A stretch of 64,000 nucleotides of DNA from Pseudonocardia hierapolitana. Lineage in GTDB: Bacteria > Actinomycetota > Actinomycetes > Mycobacteriales > Pseudonocardiaceae. The stretch lies in NCBI RefSeq assembly GCF_007994075.1, contig NZ_VIWU01000001.1:7936001-8000000 (forward strand), written 5' to 3'. The position numbers and the translations under genes were made by a program. Under the pieces are notes generated by a model, which was given only the letters and a program-made list of their open reading frames with translations, made no database searches and was not told the origin of the DNA. This document shows, piece after piece, positions 46,476-56,900 of this stretch. Positions within the stretch are counted from its first letter, which is position 1, and every line of letters begins with the position of its first letter.

Positions 46476-47390
46476 GTGCCGAGCACTCGGGTGGTCGTGA
46501 TCGGGGTGGCCAGCAGCGCCGGGGACCCACCACGCAGGCCAGGACCCTGCCGCCCTGCGGGCCGGCGGGCTCGTCGACCGGCTCCGCGCCGCGGGCCTGA
46601 CCGAGGACCGCGGTGAGCTCCTGCACGAGGTCTTCGCCCCCGACGAGATCGGCTCGACGGCCGCAACCTGGACGCGGTGGTGCGCGTGGCCCGGACCGTG
46701 GCCGACGCCGTCGACCACGCGCTCGCCGAGCACGCACTACCCCTCGTACTGGGCGGCGACTGCATCATCACCCCGGGCGTCGTCGCAGGCGCCCAGCGCC
46801 AGCGCCGGGACCCCGCCGTCGGCCTGCTCTGCCTCGACGGGGACGCCGACCTCGCGACCCCGCAGACGACCGGGAGCGGCGTGCTCGACGCCATGGGCAT
46901 CGCCCACGTGCTCGGCCTGGCCGACACCGAGCTGGCCCGACTGGGTGCCGGACCGCCGATGCTCACCGACCGACGGCTCGCCCTCATCGGCTACGACGAG
47001 ACCGACCCCGAGACCTTCGACGCCGAACTGCTCCACGGTCGTCCCGACCTGGTCCGGTTCGCCGACCACCAGGTCCGCGCCGATCCCGCCGGTTGCGCGA
47101 CCGCGGCGCTGACCGCACTGCAGCCGAACACGTCGAGCCTGGTCGTCCACTTCGACGTGGAAGCCGTGGACTCACGCGACCTCCCGCTGGCCAACTTCCC
47201 CCACTACGGCACCGGGATCTCCCTCGCCGCGGCGGGCGAGGTGCTTGCCGTCCTGTTGTGCGCCGCACCGACGCTCGCCGCCGTCGTCCTGACCGAGGTC
47301 AACCCGAGCCACGATTCCACCGGGCGCCAGCTCACGCGCTACATCGACACCGTCGCCGGCGCGATCGCGCGCGGACTCGCCGCCCGCTGA
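46476..47390 (+). pseudogene. Arginase-family protein gene with two frameshifts
   Basis: GTG 46476 opens with STRVVVIGVASSAG, the N-terminus of ureohydrolases. The frame is lost at the GGGG run 46521-46524. The next part, THHAGQDPAALRAGGLVDRL and onward, lies one base over, and the first frame returns near 46655 with GRNLDAVVRVARTVADAV. The rest is open to 47390 and keeps variant metal-site motifs GGDCI, LDGDADLATPQTT and VVHFDVEAVDS in place of canonical GGDH, DAHxD and SFDxD. A stop (TGA near 46611) closes the first frame, so the intact protein cannot be made as read. It is a pseudogene or an assembly error. It is flanked by 47-base repeats A and B in direct orientation. Confidence 0.75.
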
Positions 47391-47456
47391 CAGCCGCCGG
47401 CAGAGCACGCGCGGTGTGGGCACGTGGTGGATCAGGACTCCCCGCGATCAGCGGGC

Positions 47457-47503
47457 GGTCCACGGAAGGTGGACGATCCGGACGCGTCAATGACTCATTG
47501 ACA
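47457..47503 (+). repeat. 47-base GTCAATGA element, copy B
   Basis: GGTCCACGGAAGGTGGACGA starts it and GTCAATGACTCATTGAC (47486-47502) ends it, with one change inside the palindrome centre. It is closest to copy A, which lies at the other end of the arginase-like gene. Confidence 0.85.
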
Positions 47504-47519
47504 TCATGGTTGTGGCCGG

Positions 47520-48404
47520 TCACCCGGCCACAACCACCGCAGCACCGGCCAGTGCCGCGGCGATGCCGACCGCCTGCACCCTCCCGACCCGCTCCCCGAG
47601 GACGGCCCCCGCCAGACCGACCGTCACCACGGTGTGCAGCGCACCCAGTACCGCCACGACGCCCAGGTGCCCCACCACGGTCGCGGCGGCGTAGGCCGCG
47701 TCGGCCACGACGATCAGCGCACCGACGAGCACCGATCCCGGCACCGCCCGACGGGCGGCCGAGCGTCGCCGGTCCGGCAGCGACCGTGCCCGTGCACCCG
47801 TCCCCGGCCGGGCCGTCCAGAGGACCCTCGCGCCCACCGCGACAGCGAGGAGCACGGCGACCGCCGTGGCCCGCGACGCCAGCAGCGCCCACTCGATCCC
47901 GCCCTCGCTCGCCGCCGCCATCAGGACGAAGAAGCCGCCGAACCCGACCGCCGACACCGCCCCGTGCGCGACCGCAGCCGGGACGCCCGTGCCCGCCGCC
48001 CGCGACCCGCGGGCGGCCAGCACGATCCCGCCCACGGCGACGACGAGGCCGCCGACCTGCACGGGCGCGGGCACCTCGCCCGACGCCGTGCCCACGACCA
48101 GCGGCACGACCGGCGCGGCCGCGGCCACCGGCGCCACGACGCCGACCGGCCCCCGCGCCGACCCCCGGTACAGCGCCGCCACCCCGACCAGCTCGCTCGC
48201 CCCGGCGGCGACCGCGGCGAGCAGGTGACCGGGGCCCGGCGGCGGCGCGCCGAGCGCAGCGACGACCGCCGCGAGCAGCACCAGTGCCGCGGCCTGCGAG
48301 CCGAGCAGCGCCACGAGCAGGCCGCCCCGGCTGTACCGGCCGCCGAGGAAGTCGGCGACGCCCCATCCCGCGGCCGCCACGAGCGCCAGCAGAGCGGCGG
48401 TCAT
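47520..48404 (-). CDS. EamA-family (DMT) membrane transporter
   Basis: This 294-residue protein has about ten hydrophobic segments and two EamA repeats. The first begins ALVAAAGWGVADFLGGRYSR and the second AVAHGAVSAVGFGGFFVLMA. GSARGPVGVVAPVAAAAPVV in the first repeat and VVGHLGVVAVLGALHTVVTV in the second are the equivalent loops. The substrate is unknown. The start overlaps the hydrolase stop (ATGA), so the two form a MarR-controlled operon. Confidence 0.86.
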   Translation of the reverse strand: MTAALLALVAAAGWGVADFLGGRYSRGGLLVALLGSQAAALVLLAAVVAALGAPPPGPGHLLAAVAAGASELVGVAALYRGSARGPVGVVAPVAAAAPVVPLVVGTASGEVPAPVQVGGLVVAVGGIVLAARGSRAAGTGVPAAVAHGAVSAVGFGGFFVLMAAASEGGIEWALLASRATAVAVLLAVAVGARVLWTARPGTGARARSLPDRRRSAARRAVPGSVLVGALIVVADAAYAAATVVGHLGVVAVLGALHTVVTVGLAGAVLGERVGRVQAVGIAAALAGAAVVVAG

Positions 48405-49273
48405 CGCCGCGGCGCCGCGCCGGCCGTGAGCTCGACGAGCGCGGGCACCACCACGTTCCACAGCGACCGCGGCGGCGGCTCGTGCCCGGCCCCCTCCAAC
48501 TCAACGAGCCGGGCGCCCGAGATCTCGGCCGCCAGCGCGATGCCGTGGCCGAACGGCAGGAACGGGTCGGCGGTGCCGTGCAGCACCAGCGTCGGCACCC
48601 GGATGTCGCCGAGCCGGTGCCGCCACGGCGGGCCGGGGTCGACCAGGAAGTGGTTGCTGAAGCACGCGGCGCTGTCGCAGGTCCGGTCGAACGAGCGAGC
48701 GGCGAGCTCGCGCCAGCGGGCCTCGTCGAAGGGCAGGGCGCCGGTGTAGGCCCGCTCCCCCGCCACGTGGTACCCGATCACGGCGTCCCGGTCGGACCAG
48801 TCCGGCTCGGCCTGCTCGCCGCTGAACACCGCCGCGAGCGCATCGGACATCGGCGGCAGGTCCGGCGCGTCGTGGCCCGGGCCGCCGGGCGTGGAGCACA
48901 GCAGCGCCAGTGACCGCACCCGCTGCGGGTGCTCCAGCGCGAGCAGCTGCCCGATCGCCGCCCCCATCGACATCCCGACCACGTGCGCTGACGCGAGGCC
49001 GAACGCGTCGAGGATGCCTCCGGCGTCCGCCACGAGGTCGCGCAGCGCGTAGTCCGGGGCGCCCGTGGCCGAGCTGCGGGACCGCCCGGTGTCGCGGTGG
49101 TCGTAGCGGAGCACGAACCGGCCCGCGTCCGCGAGCCGCCGGCAGAACTCCGCGTCCCAGTACAGCATCGACGCCCCGGCCCCCATCACCAGCAGCACGG
49201 GCGGGTCGGCCCGGTCGCCGAACCGCTCCACGCACAGCGAGCCGCCGTTGACCTCCACGATCTGCTCCACCAT
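48401..49273 (-). CDS. Alpha/beta hydrolase
   Basis: This 290-residue hydrolase has VLLVMGAGASMLYWDAEFCR (about 25-44), the YDHRDTGRS turn, the nucleophile elbow GMSMGAA (Ser about 102), acid in LHGTADPFLPF and catalytic His in LEGAGHEPPP. It is close to lipase/esterase-like LipV or DoxH types; the substrate is unknown. ATG at 49273 follows CGATGGTGGAG spacing. Upstream sequence to 49342 is the MarR operator zone, not protein. It is divergent from the MarR gene. Confidence 0.86.
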   Translation of the reverse strand: MVEQIVEVNGGSLCVERFGDRADPPVLLVMGAGASMLYWDAEFCRRLADAGRFVLRYDHRDTGRSRSSATGAPDYALRDLVADAGGILDAFGLASAHVVGMSMGAAIGQLLALEHPQRVRSLALLCSTPGGPGHDAPDLPPMSDALAAVFSGEQAEPDWSDRDAVIGYHVAGERAYTGALPFDEARWRELAARSFDRTCDSAACFSNHFLVDPGPPWRHRLGDIRVPTLVLHGTADPFLPFGHGIALAAEISGARLVELEGAGHEPPPRSLWNVVVPALVELTAGAAPRR

Positions 49274-49288
49274 CGCCCCTCCAGATCG

Positions 49289-49343
49289 GTTACATGTAAC
49301 TGAGATATGGAGCACTGTGGCCCGGTCTCGGTTACATGTCAAC
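49289..49343. promoter_or_regulatory. Two MarR operator candidates
   Basis: GTTACATGTAAC at 49289-49300 is a perfect 12-base palindrome, and GTTACATGTCAAC at 49331-49343 is a near copy. They lie in the 91-base gap between the hydrolase and MarR starts. A TAGCCT box at 49352-49357, seven bases before GTG 49365, may be the leaderless marR promoter. Confidence 0.65.
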
Positions 49344-49364
49344 AGAATCGGCTAGCCTGGCGGC

Positions 49365-49895
49365 GTGAGTGCAGCGCTCTCCCCCGGCCAGCGCCGGGCG
49401 TGGACGGCCTACCGCGCCCTGCGGCTCGCCCTCGACGCCCGGCTCGCCCGCGAGCTCGAGGACCGCTCGGCCGTCTCGATGCCCGATGTCGACGTGCTGG
49501 CCGCGGTGCGGGCCATCGGCGACGGCTCCGGCACCGACGGCTGGCCGGTCGCCCTCGCCCCCGATCCCCGGCCGGACGCCCGCACGGCCCTTTGCGTGCG
49601 GGTCGCCGCCCTCGCCGACCGCATGGGCTGGTCGCGCAGCCGACTGTCGCGGCAGCTGGGGCGGATGGAGCGGCGGGGACTGATCGCCCGCGTGCCGTGC
49701 GAGCTCGACGGCCGGGGTGACGACGTCGAGCTCACCGAAGCGGGCCGGGCCGCGCTCGACGCGGCCGAGCCGGTCCTCGTCGACGCGGTGCGCGTCCATT
49801 TCGCGGAGGCGCTCACCGAGCCGCAGCTCGCGGCCCTCAGCGAGATCTGCGAGGCGCTCACGCGCCGCCAGCACACAGGCTCAGCCGGGGGCTGA
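49365..49895 (+). CDS. MarR family transcriptional regulator
   Basis: This 176-residue winged-helix regulator has an N-terminal dimerisation helix (about 8-35). The helix-turn-helix LADRMGWSRSRLSRQLGRME covers about 82-101, with wing GLIARVPCELDGRGDDVELT and a C-terminal dimerisation helix. It probably represses itself and the divergent hydrolase-EamA operon through GTTACATGTAAC sites. GTG start; the transcript may be leaderless. Confidence 0.9.
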   Translation: MSAALSPGQRRAWTAYRALRLALDARLARELEDRSAVSMPDVDVLAAVRAIGDGSGTDGWPVALAPDPRPDARTALCVRVAALADRMGWSRSRLSRQLGRMERRGLIARVPCELDGRGDDVELTEAGRAALDAAEPVLVDAVRVHFAEALTEPQLAALSEICEALTRRQHTGSAGG

Positions 49896-49900
49896 GCCGG

Positions 49901-51229
49901 TCAGAGCACGCGGGCCGCCTGCGGCAGCAGGCCCTTCGTCCGCATGGGGACCACGCGGACGTTCCCGCCGGTGTACGGGGCCTCGATCATCTTGCCGTTG
50001 CCGACGTACATCGCGACGTGGTGGATCGGGGCTCCCGGGTTCTGGTAGAAGATCATGTCACCCGGGCGGATGTCGGAGACCGGAACCTTGTCGCCCACGT
50101 GGAACTGGTTGCGGCTCACGCGCGGCAGGGAGACCCCGGCCCCGCTGAAGGCGTACTGCATCAGGCCGGAGCAGTCGAACCCGACGCGGTTGAGCGGCGA
50201 ACCGAACGCGTCCGGGATTCCGGTGCTCGGGCCGCGGCCGTTGCCGCCACCCCACACGTACTGCACCCCGATCTGCGACATCGCCCGGTCGATCACGCGG
50301 CGCACCGCGGCGGTGCCACGCAGGTTCGACGACCCCCCGGCCGCCGACACCCTTGTAGCGGCGGCGTCGCGCTCGGCCCGCTCCCGCGCCGCACGCTCCT
50401 CGGCCATCCGGCGCTGCCAGTCGTCGAAGCGCTGCCGCTGCGAGCGCAGGCCGGCATCGGCCGACTGAGCGGCGTCGAGCTGCCGCTGCACGCCCGCCCG
50501 CTGCGTCGCCACCTGGGCCAGCTGCTCGGCCTGGGCGCGGGCGGCGGCCTGGGCGGCGGCGACGGCCCGGTCGGCCACCACCTTCGCCGCCTCGGCGTCG
50601 GCCTCGGCCTCCTCGGCGGCCTCCAGGGCCGCGCGGGCGGAGGAGTCGGCGTTGGCCTTGTCGACGCGCGCGCGTTCCAGACCCTCCTGGGCCTGCAGCT
50701 GGGTCCGCGCGACCAGGTCGGTGAACTCCGCGCGTGCGAGCAGGTCCTCGGGGCTCGTGGCCTCGGTGAGCAGCCCGAGCGGGCCGGCGTCCAGGCCACG
50801 CAGGTAGGTGGTGGACACGATCTCGTCCAGCCGCGCCCGCGCCTGGTCGATCGCGACGGTGGCCGCCTGCGTCTCGATCCGGGCCGCCTCGGCCCGCGTC
50901 TTCGCCGCCGCCGCGGCGTCCTGCGCGGTCTGCAGGTCCACGAGCGCCGCCTCGGCGGTCTCGCGCTGCGCCGCGAGTGCCGCCTGCAGCTCGTCGGTCC
51001 TGCTGTCCAGCTCCGCGAGCGTCGCCGTGAGCCGAGCCACCTCCCCCGCGCGGGCGTCCACCGCCTCGCGGCTGCGCCGCAGATCGTCGTCGCTGGGGTT
51101 GGGCGGTGGTGCGGGCTGGGCGAGAGCCGTGCCCGTCCCGCCCAGCAACGCCCCGCCCCACAGGGACACGAGCAGGGCCAGCACGAGCGTGCGTCGACAC
51201 CGCACGAGCCGCACGAGACCGACCTCCAT
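49901..51229 (-). CDS. ripA: RipA-like NlpC/P60 peptidoglycan endopeptidase
   Basis: This 442-residue secreted cell-wall hydrolase has a signal peptide (about 1-38: basic start, LVLALLVSLWGGALLGG, then ALAQPA cleavage site). A long coiled coil (about 45-290) that likely blocks the active site follows. The NlpC/P60 domain (about 310-442) has catalytic Cys in GFDCSGLMQY and His in IHHVAMYVGNG. It cleaves within the peptide stem during septum splitting. It is divergent from acn as in mycobacteria. ATG 51229 is used. Confidence 0.9.
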   Translation of the reverse strand: MEVGLVRLVRCRRTLVLALLVSLWGGALLGGTGTALAQPAPPPNPSDDDLRRSREAVDARAGEVARLTATLAELDSRTDELQAALAAQRETAEAALVDLQTAQDAAAAAKTRAEAARIETQAATVAIDQARARLDEIVSTTYLRGLDAGPLGLLTEATSPEDLLARAEFTDLVARTQLQAQEGLERARVDKANADSSARAALEAAEEAEADAEAAKVVADRAVAAAQAAARAQAEQLAQVATQRAGVQRQLDAAQSADAGLRSQRQRFDDWQRRMAEERAARERAERDAAATRVSAAGGSSNLRGTAAVRRVIDRAMSQIGVQYVWGGGNGRGPSTGIPDAFGSPLNRVGFDCSGLMQYAFSGAGVSLPRVSRNQFHVGDKVPVSDIRPGDMIFYQNPGAPIHHVAMYVGNGKMIEAPYTGGNVRVVPMRTKGLLPQAARVL

Positions 51230-51299
51230 CCCGTCGCACGAGTGATCGTCTTGTCAGTGATCGTGCTTTGTGATCTCTGCGAGCGATCGCACTGTGCCA

Positions 51300-51323
51300 C
51301 TCCGGGTGCGGATGCACCCGGAG
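51300..51323. promoter_or_regulatory. Perfect 10-base-pair hairpin between ripA and acn
   Basis: CTCCGGGTGC and GCACCCGGAG pair exactly around GGAT. It lies 71 bases upstream of ripA and could sit in its leader. The direct repeat AGTGATCGT at 51241-51249 and 51256-51264 lies between it and ripA. The sequence does not show the conserved blocks of a c-di-AMP riboswitch that one might expect here. Confidence 0.4.
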
Positions 51324-51504
51324 CCACACCCGCAACGGGGGCAACTTCCACCACATCGGTGTATCCGAGGGCGGCCTCGACCTCTTAGCAGGACAAGCGT
51401 ACTGTTTGGGGTGCGGGGCCCTGTCGTACCGCTGAGGTGTCGGTGCGCGAGACTCCGGGCAATCCGATCCCAGCGCCCACCACCGCCAGGAGGACAGTGC
51501 ACTC

Positions 51505-51578
51505 ATGAGGGAGCGCAGCGACCGAATCATCGGCACAGCCAGCGCGAATGCGGCGGCCGAGCGCAGCGAGGTTGACGC

Positions 51579-51582
<4 letters not shown>
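51505..51582 (+). CDS. 25-codon upstream reading frame coupled to acn
   Basis: ATG at 51505 is preceded by CCAGGAGGACAGTG and opens 25 codons ending in TGA at 51580-51582. Those bases overlap the ATG of acn (ATGA). The peptide is polar and rich in Arg, Ser and Ala, beginning MRERSDRI. Its DNA contains GAGCGCAGCGA twice (51511-51521 and 51560-51570). Most likely it is a translated leader that couples acn translation. It could also be a short non-functional frame; the good ribosome site and exact overlap favour the first. Confidence 0.5.
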
Positions 51583-54380
<2,798 letters not shown>

Positions 54381-54393
54381 CCAACCACCCGGG

Positions 54394-54424
54394 AACCCCC
54401 GCCGGTCGCCGGCGGGGGTTTCTT
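54394..54424 (+). terminator. Rho-independent terminator of acn
   Basis: AACCCCCGCCGG and CCGGCGGGGGTT pair exactly around a 3-base loop, followed by TCTTC. It begins 14 bases after the acn stop. Confidence 0.85.
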
Positions 54425-54449
54425 CGTACCCACCCCGTACTCGCGTGCG

Positions 54450-54467
54450 TATACTCGCGGCCGAGTA
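54450..54467. promoter_or_regulatory. padR promoter and autoregulatory site
   Basis: TATACT at 54450-54455 is a good -10 box. TACTCG and CGAGTA (54452-54457, 54462-54467) form an inverted repeat over it, with another TACTCG upstream at 54438-54443. The layout suits PadR self-repression. AAGGAGGTCGC precedes the GTG at 54479. Confidence 0.55.
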
Positions 54468-54478
54468 AGGAGGTCGCG

Positions 54479-55093
54479 GTGGCCAGGAAGGTGCGCAACC
54501 TGCTCGGTCTCGCGGTGCTCGCCACCGTCGTCGAGCGGCCGATGCACCCGTACGAGATCGCCACGGTGATACGGGAACGCGGCAAGGACCGGGACATGGG
54601 CCTCAAGTGGGGCTCGCTCTACACGGTCGTGCGCAACCTCCACCGCCACGGCTTCATCGAGGTCGCCGAGAACGCCCGCCAGGGCGCACGGCCCGAACGC
54701 ACCGTCTACCGCATCACGGACGACGGCCGCCACGAGCTGCAGGACTGGGTGCGCGAGCTGATCGCCGTGCCCGTCCACGAGCCGCCCCGCTTCGAGGCCG
54801 GACTCTCCGTATGGGCCGCGCTCGACCCCGACGAGGTCACGGCCCTCCTCCGGCAGCGGCTGGCCCGCCTCGACGAGGAGAACGCCGCCCAGCACGCCGC
54901 CCTCGAGGAGAACCGCCGGGAGGTACCGCGGATGTTCCTCGTGGAGGCCGAGTACGACCTCGCGCTCCGAGAGGCAGACGCCGAGTTCACCCGCGCCCTG
55001 CTCGACGAGCTCACGCGCGGCACCTTCCCCGACCTGCAGCAGTGGCGCGACCAGCACGCCGCGGCCGAAGGGAGGCCCACCGCCAGCAGCTGA
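54479..55093 (+). CDS. PadR family transcriptional regulator
   Basis: This 204-residue protein has an N-terminal PadR winged helix (VRNLLGLAVLATVVERPMHP, EIATVIRERG, then WGSLYTVVRNLHRHGFIE, about 3-65). A C-terminal helical dimerisation domain with LDEENAAQHAALEENR (about 128-143) completes it. GTG with AAGGAGGTCGCG upstream. It is followed 151 bases later by a methyltransferase on the same strand, a likely target. Confidence 0.9.
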   Translation: MARKVRNLLGLAVLATVVERPMHPYEIATVIRERGKDRDMGLKWGSLYTVVRNLHRHGFIEVAENARQGARPERTVYRITDDGRHELQDWVRELIAVPVHEPPRFEAGLSVWAALDPDEVTALLRQRLARLDEENAAQHAALEENRREVPRMFLVEAEYDLALREADAEFTRALLDELTRGTFPDLQQWRDQHAAAEGRPTASS

Positions 55094-55099
55094 GAGATC

Positions 55100-55134
55100 G
55101 GCCCCGGCGGGTGCGGCAACACCGCGCCGGGGCC
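55100..55134 (+). terminator. Hairpin after padR
   Basis: GGCCCCGGCG and CGCCGGGGCC pair exactly across a 15-base loop, starting seven bases after the padR stop. A TTC follows but no long T-run. Possible terminator or attenuating stem before the methyltransferase. Confidence 0.5.
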
Positions 55135-55244
55135 TTCACCCCGCACCGAACCGCGGAACGGCACCGGCCACGAGGCAGCACCGAGCAGGATATCCGGGCT
55201 TCTCCGCCGTTCGGGCATGCAGTCACCCGAGAAACGGAGCAGTC

Positions 55245-55916
55245 ATGACCGACATCCGCCCGTACCGCCCGCAGGCCACCGGCATGGAGGGCCCGATCGC
55301 CCGCTGGTACGCCCGCATCCGCGGCACCGCACCCCAGCTCGCCGCCGTGCGGGCGCAGGCCGCCCAGCTGACGGCCGGCCTCCCCGAGGGGGCGCGGATC
55401 CTCGAGGTCGCCCCCGGCCCGGGCTACCTCGCCGTGGAGCTAGCCCGCCTCGGCTTCGACGTCACCGGCGTCGACCTGAGCGCCACGTTCGTCCGGCTCG
55501 CCACCGACACGGCCCGCCGCGCAGGCGTCGACGCCCGGTTCCTGCGCGCCGACGCCGCCGACCTCCCCCTGCCCGACGCCTCCGTCGACCTCGTGGTCTG
55601 CCAGGCCGCGTTCAAGAACTTCGGGCGCCCGGTCGCCGCGCTCGACGAGATGCACCGGGTGCTGCGCCCGGGCGGCACCGCCGTGATCGGCGACATGAAC
55701 GGCAACGCCACCGCCGCTGACATCCGCCAGGAGGTCGACGGCATGGGGCTGGGCCGGCTCAACGCCGCGCTCACGCGCGCCGTGCTCTCCGGCCTGCGCC
55801 GCCGGGCCTACGCGGCCGACCACTTCCGCGTCGCCGCCGCGGCGAGCGCGTTCGGCACCTGCGAGGTGCGTGCCGAGGGCCTGAGCCTGGAGGTGCGGCT
55901 GCCGCGCGCCGCCTGA
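55245..55916 (+). CDS. SAM-dependent methyltransferase
   Basis: This 223-residue class I methyltransferase has motif I ILEVAPGPGYLAVELARLGF (about 52-71), VTGVDLSATFVRLA, LPLPDASVDLVVCQAAFKNF and HRVLRPGGTAVIGDM. Substrate not recognised. ATG preceded by GAAACGGAGCAGTC. It probably belongs to the padR regulon by adjacency. Confidence 0.85.
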   Translation: MTDIRPYRPQATGMEGPIARWYARIRGTAPQLAAVRAQAAQLTAGLPEGARILEVAPGPGYLAVELARLGFDVTGVDLSATFVRLATDTARRAGVDARFLRADAADLPLPDASVDLVVCQAAFKNFGRPVAALDEMHRVLRPGGTAVIGDMNGNATAADIRQEVDGMGLGRLNAALTRAVLSGLRRRAYAADHFRVAAAASAFGTCEVRAEGLSLEVRLPRAA

Positions 55917-55938
55917 GCCGGCCCGGCCGTTCGTGCTC

Positions 55939-55995
55939 GTTGCAGTAAGGCCACCTTCCCGCAGCCTCGTTGCAGGAAGGTGGCCTTACTGCAAC
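55939..55995. repeat. Long palindrome, two exact 21-base arms
   Basis: The left arm 55939-55959 (GTTGCAGTAAGGCCACCTTC...) is the exact reverse complement of 55975-55995. The 15-base loop itself repeats CGTTGCA. It is 23 bases after the methyltransferase stop. It may be a transcription end for this unit or a dispersed palindromic element; similar GGTGGCCTTACTGCA strings are, from memory, common in related genomes. Confidence 0.75.
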
Positions 55996-56010
55996 TCCCC
56001 CGCCGCCGTG

Positions 56011-56057
56011 GGTCAATGATCCGTTGCCGATCCGATGGCGTCAATGATTCATTGACG
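56011..56057 (+). repeat. 47-base GTCAATGA element, copy C
   Basis: Starts GGTCAATGATCCGTTGCCGA and ends in GTCAATGATTCATTGAC (56040-56056). It lies immediately upstream of the permease start at 56083, so its TTGACG end overlaps the promoter region of that gene. Confidence 0.85.
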
Positions 56058-56082
56058 AAATGTACGGACTATCGTCGGTGCC

Positions 56083-56793
56083 GTGACCATCGCACTCGCC
56101 GGGCTCGCCGTCGCGCTCGGGGCGTTGGTGCAGGGCACGGTCGGGTTCGGCATCGCGCTCGTGTCCGTGCCCCTGCTGGCGATCATCGACCCCGGGCTCG
56201 TACCCGTCCCGATGCTGATGCTCGCCACCGCCCACGCGATGCTCACGCTGCGCCGCGAGTACCGCGACACCGACTGGGCCGGCGTGGGCTGGGCGCTGCT
56301 CGGCCGCCTCCCGGGCATCGCCATCGGCGTGCTCGCCGTGGCGCTGCTGCCGCCCCGCTGGTTCGGACTGGCGGTAGCCGTCGTCGTGCTGGGCTGCGTG
56401 GCACTGTCGGTGGTGCACTGGCGGCCCCGCCCCACCGTGCCCGCACTGCTGGTCGCCGGGGTGGTGTCCGGAGCGGCCGGCACGGCGTCCGCGATCGGCG
56501 GGCCCCCCGTCGCGCTGCTCTACCAGCACGCGCACGGCGCCCGGGTGCGAGGCACGCTCGCCGCCTACTTCGTGGCCGGCTCGCTGCTCTCCCTCGCAGG
56601 CCTCCTCGTCGGCGGCCAGGTCGACGCCGACGCCGTGCAGGCCGCCGCCGTCATGGTGCCGTTCCTGATCGCCGGCTTCGCCTTGTCGAACCCCGCCCGG
56701 CGCCTCCTCGACCGCGGGTGGACCCGGCCCGCTGTGCTCGCGCTCGCCGCCGGAGGCGCCATCGCCCTGCTCGCCCAGACGGCGCTGGGCTGA
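56083..56793 (+). CDS. TauE/SafE (TSUP) family permease
   Basis: This 236-residue protein has 7-8 hydrophobic segments and two copies of the TSUP core: GALVQGTVGFGIALVSVPLL (about 13-32) and GVVSGAAGTASAIGGPPVAL (about 126-145). The family exports sulfite, sulfonates or related organic anions; the substrate is unknown. GTG at 56083 follows a TATCGT box by seven bases, compatible with a leaderless transcript. Copy C of the 47-base repeat abuts it. Confidence 0.87.
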   Translation: MTIALAGLAVALGALVQGTVGFGIALVSVPLLAIIDPGLVPVPMLMLATAHAMLTLRREYRDTDWAGVGWALLGRLPGIAIGVLAVALLPPRWFGLAVAVVVLGCVALSVVHWRPRPTVPALLVAGVVSGAAGTASAIGGPPVALLYQHAHGARVRGTLAAYFVAGSLLSLAGLLVGGQVDADAVQAAAVMVPFLIAGFALSNPARRLLDRGWTRPAVLALAAGGAIALLAQTALG

Positions 56794-56842
56794 CCGGGAA
56801 TCGCCGCTGGGGCCGACGCACTCCCCGTCCTTGCCCCTCGTC

Positions 56843-56858
56843 TTTGTAGCGCTATAAA
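56843..56858. promoter_or_regulatory. LacI operator O1, upstream of broken ABC-transport gene
   Basis: TTTGTAGCGCTATAAA, identical at all 16 positions to the site at 58751-58766. It has TAGCGCTA as its palindromic core. It lies about 40 bases before the start of the truncated solute-binding protein gene, where a repressor would block the promoter. Confidence 0.8.
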
Positions 56859-56900
56859 TCGCGTCGGCACCTGACGATGTCAGGTCGGAGGGGACGGCGC

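Noticed and set aside
46613..48913. A 766-codon plus-strand frame over the arginase-like and EamA genes
   Set aside because: Pro/Arg-rich shadow of two genes in other frames; no motif and no ribosome site.
55939..55995. A standard rho-independent terminator
   Set aside because: No T-run follows the right arm and the 15-base loop is long; kept as a palindromic repeat instead.
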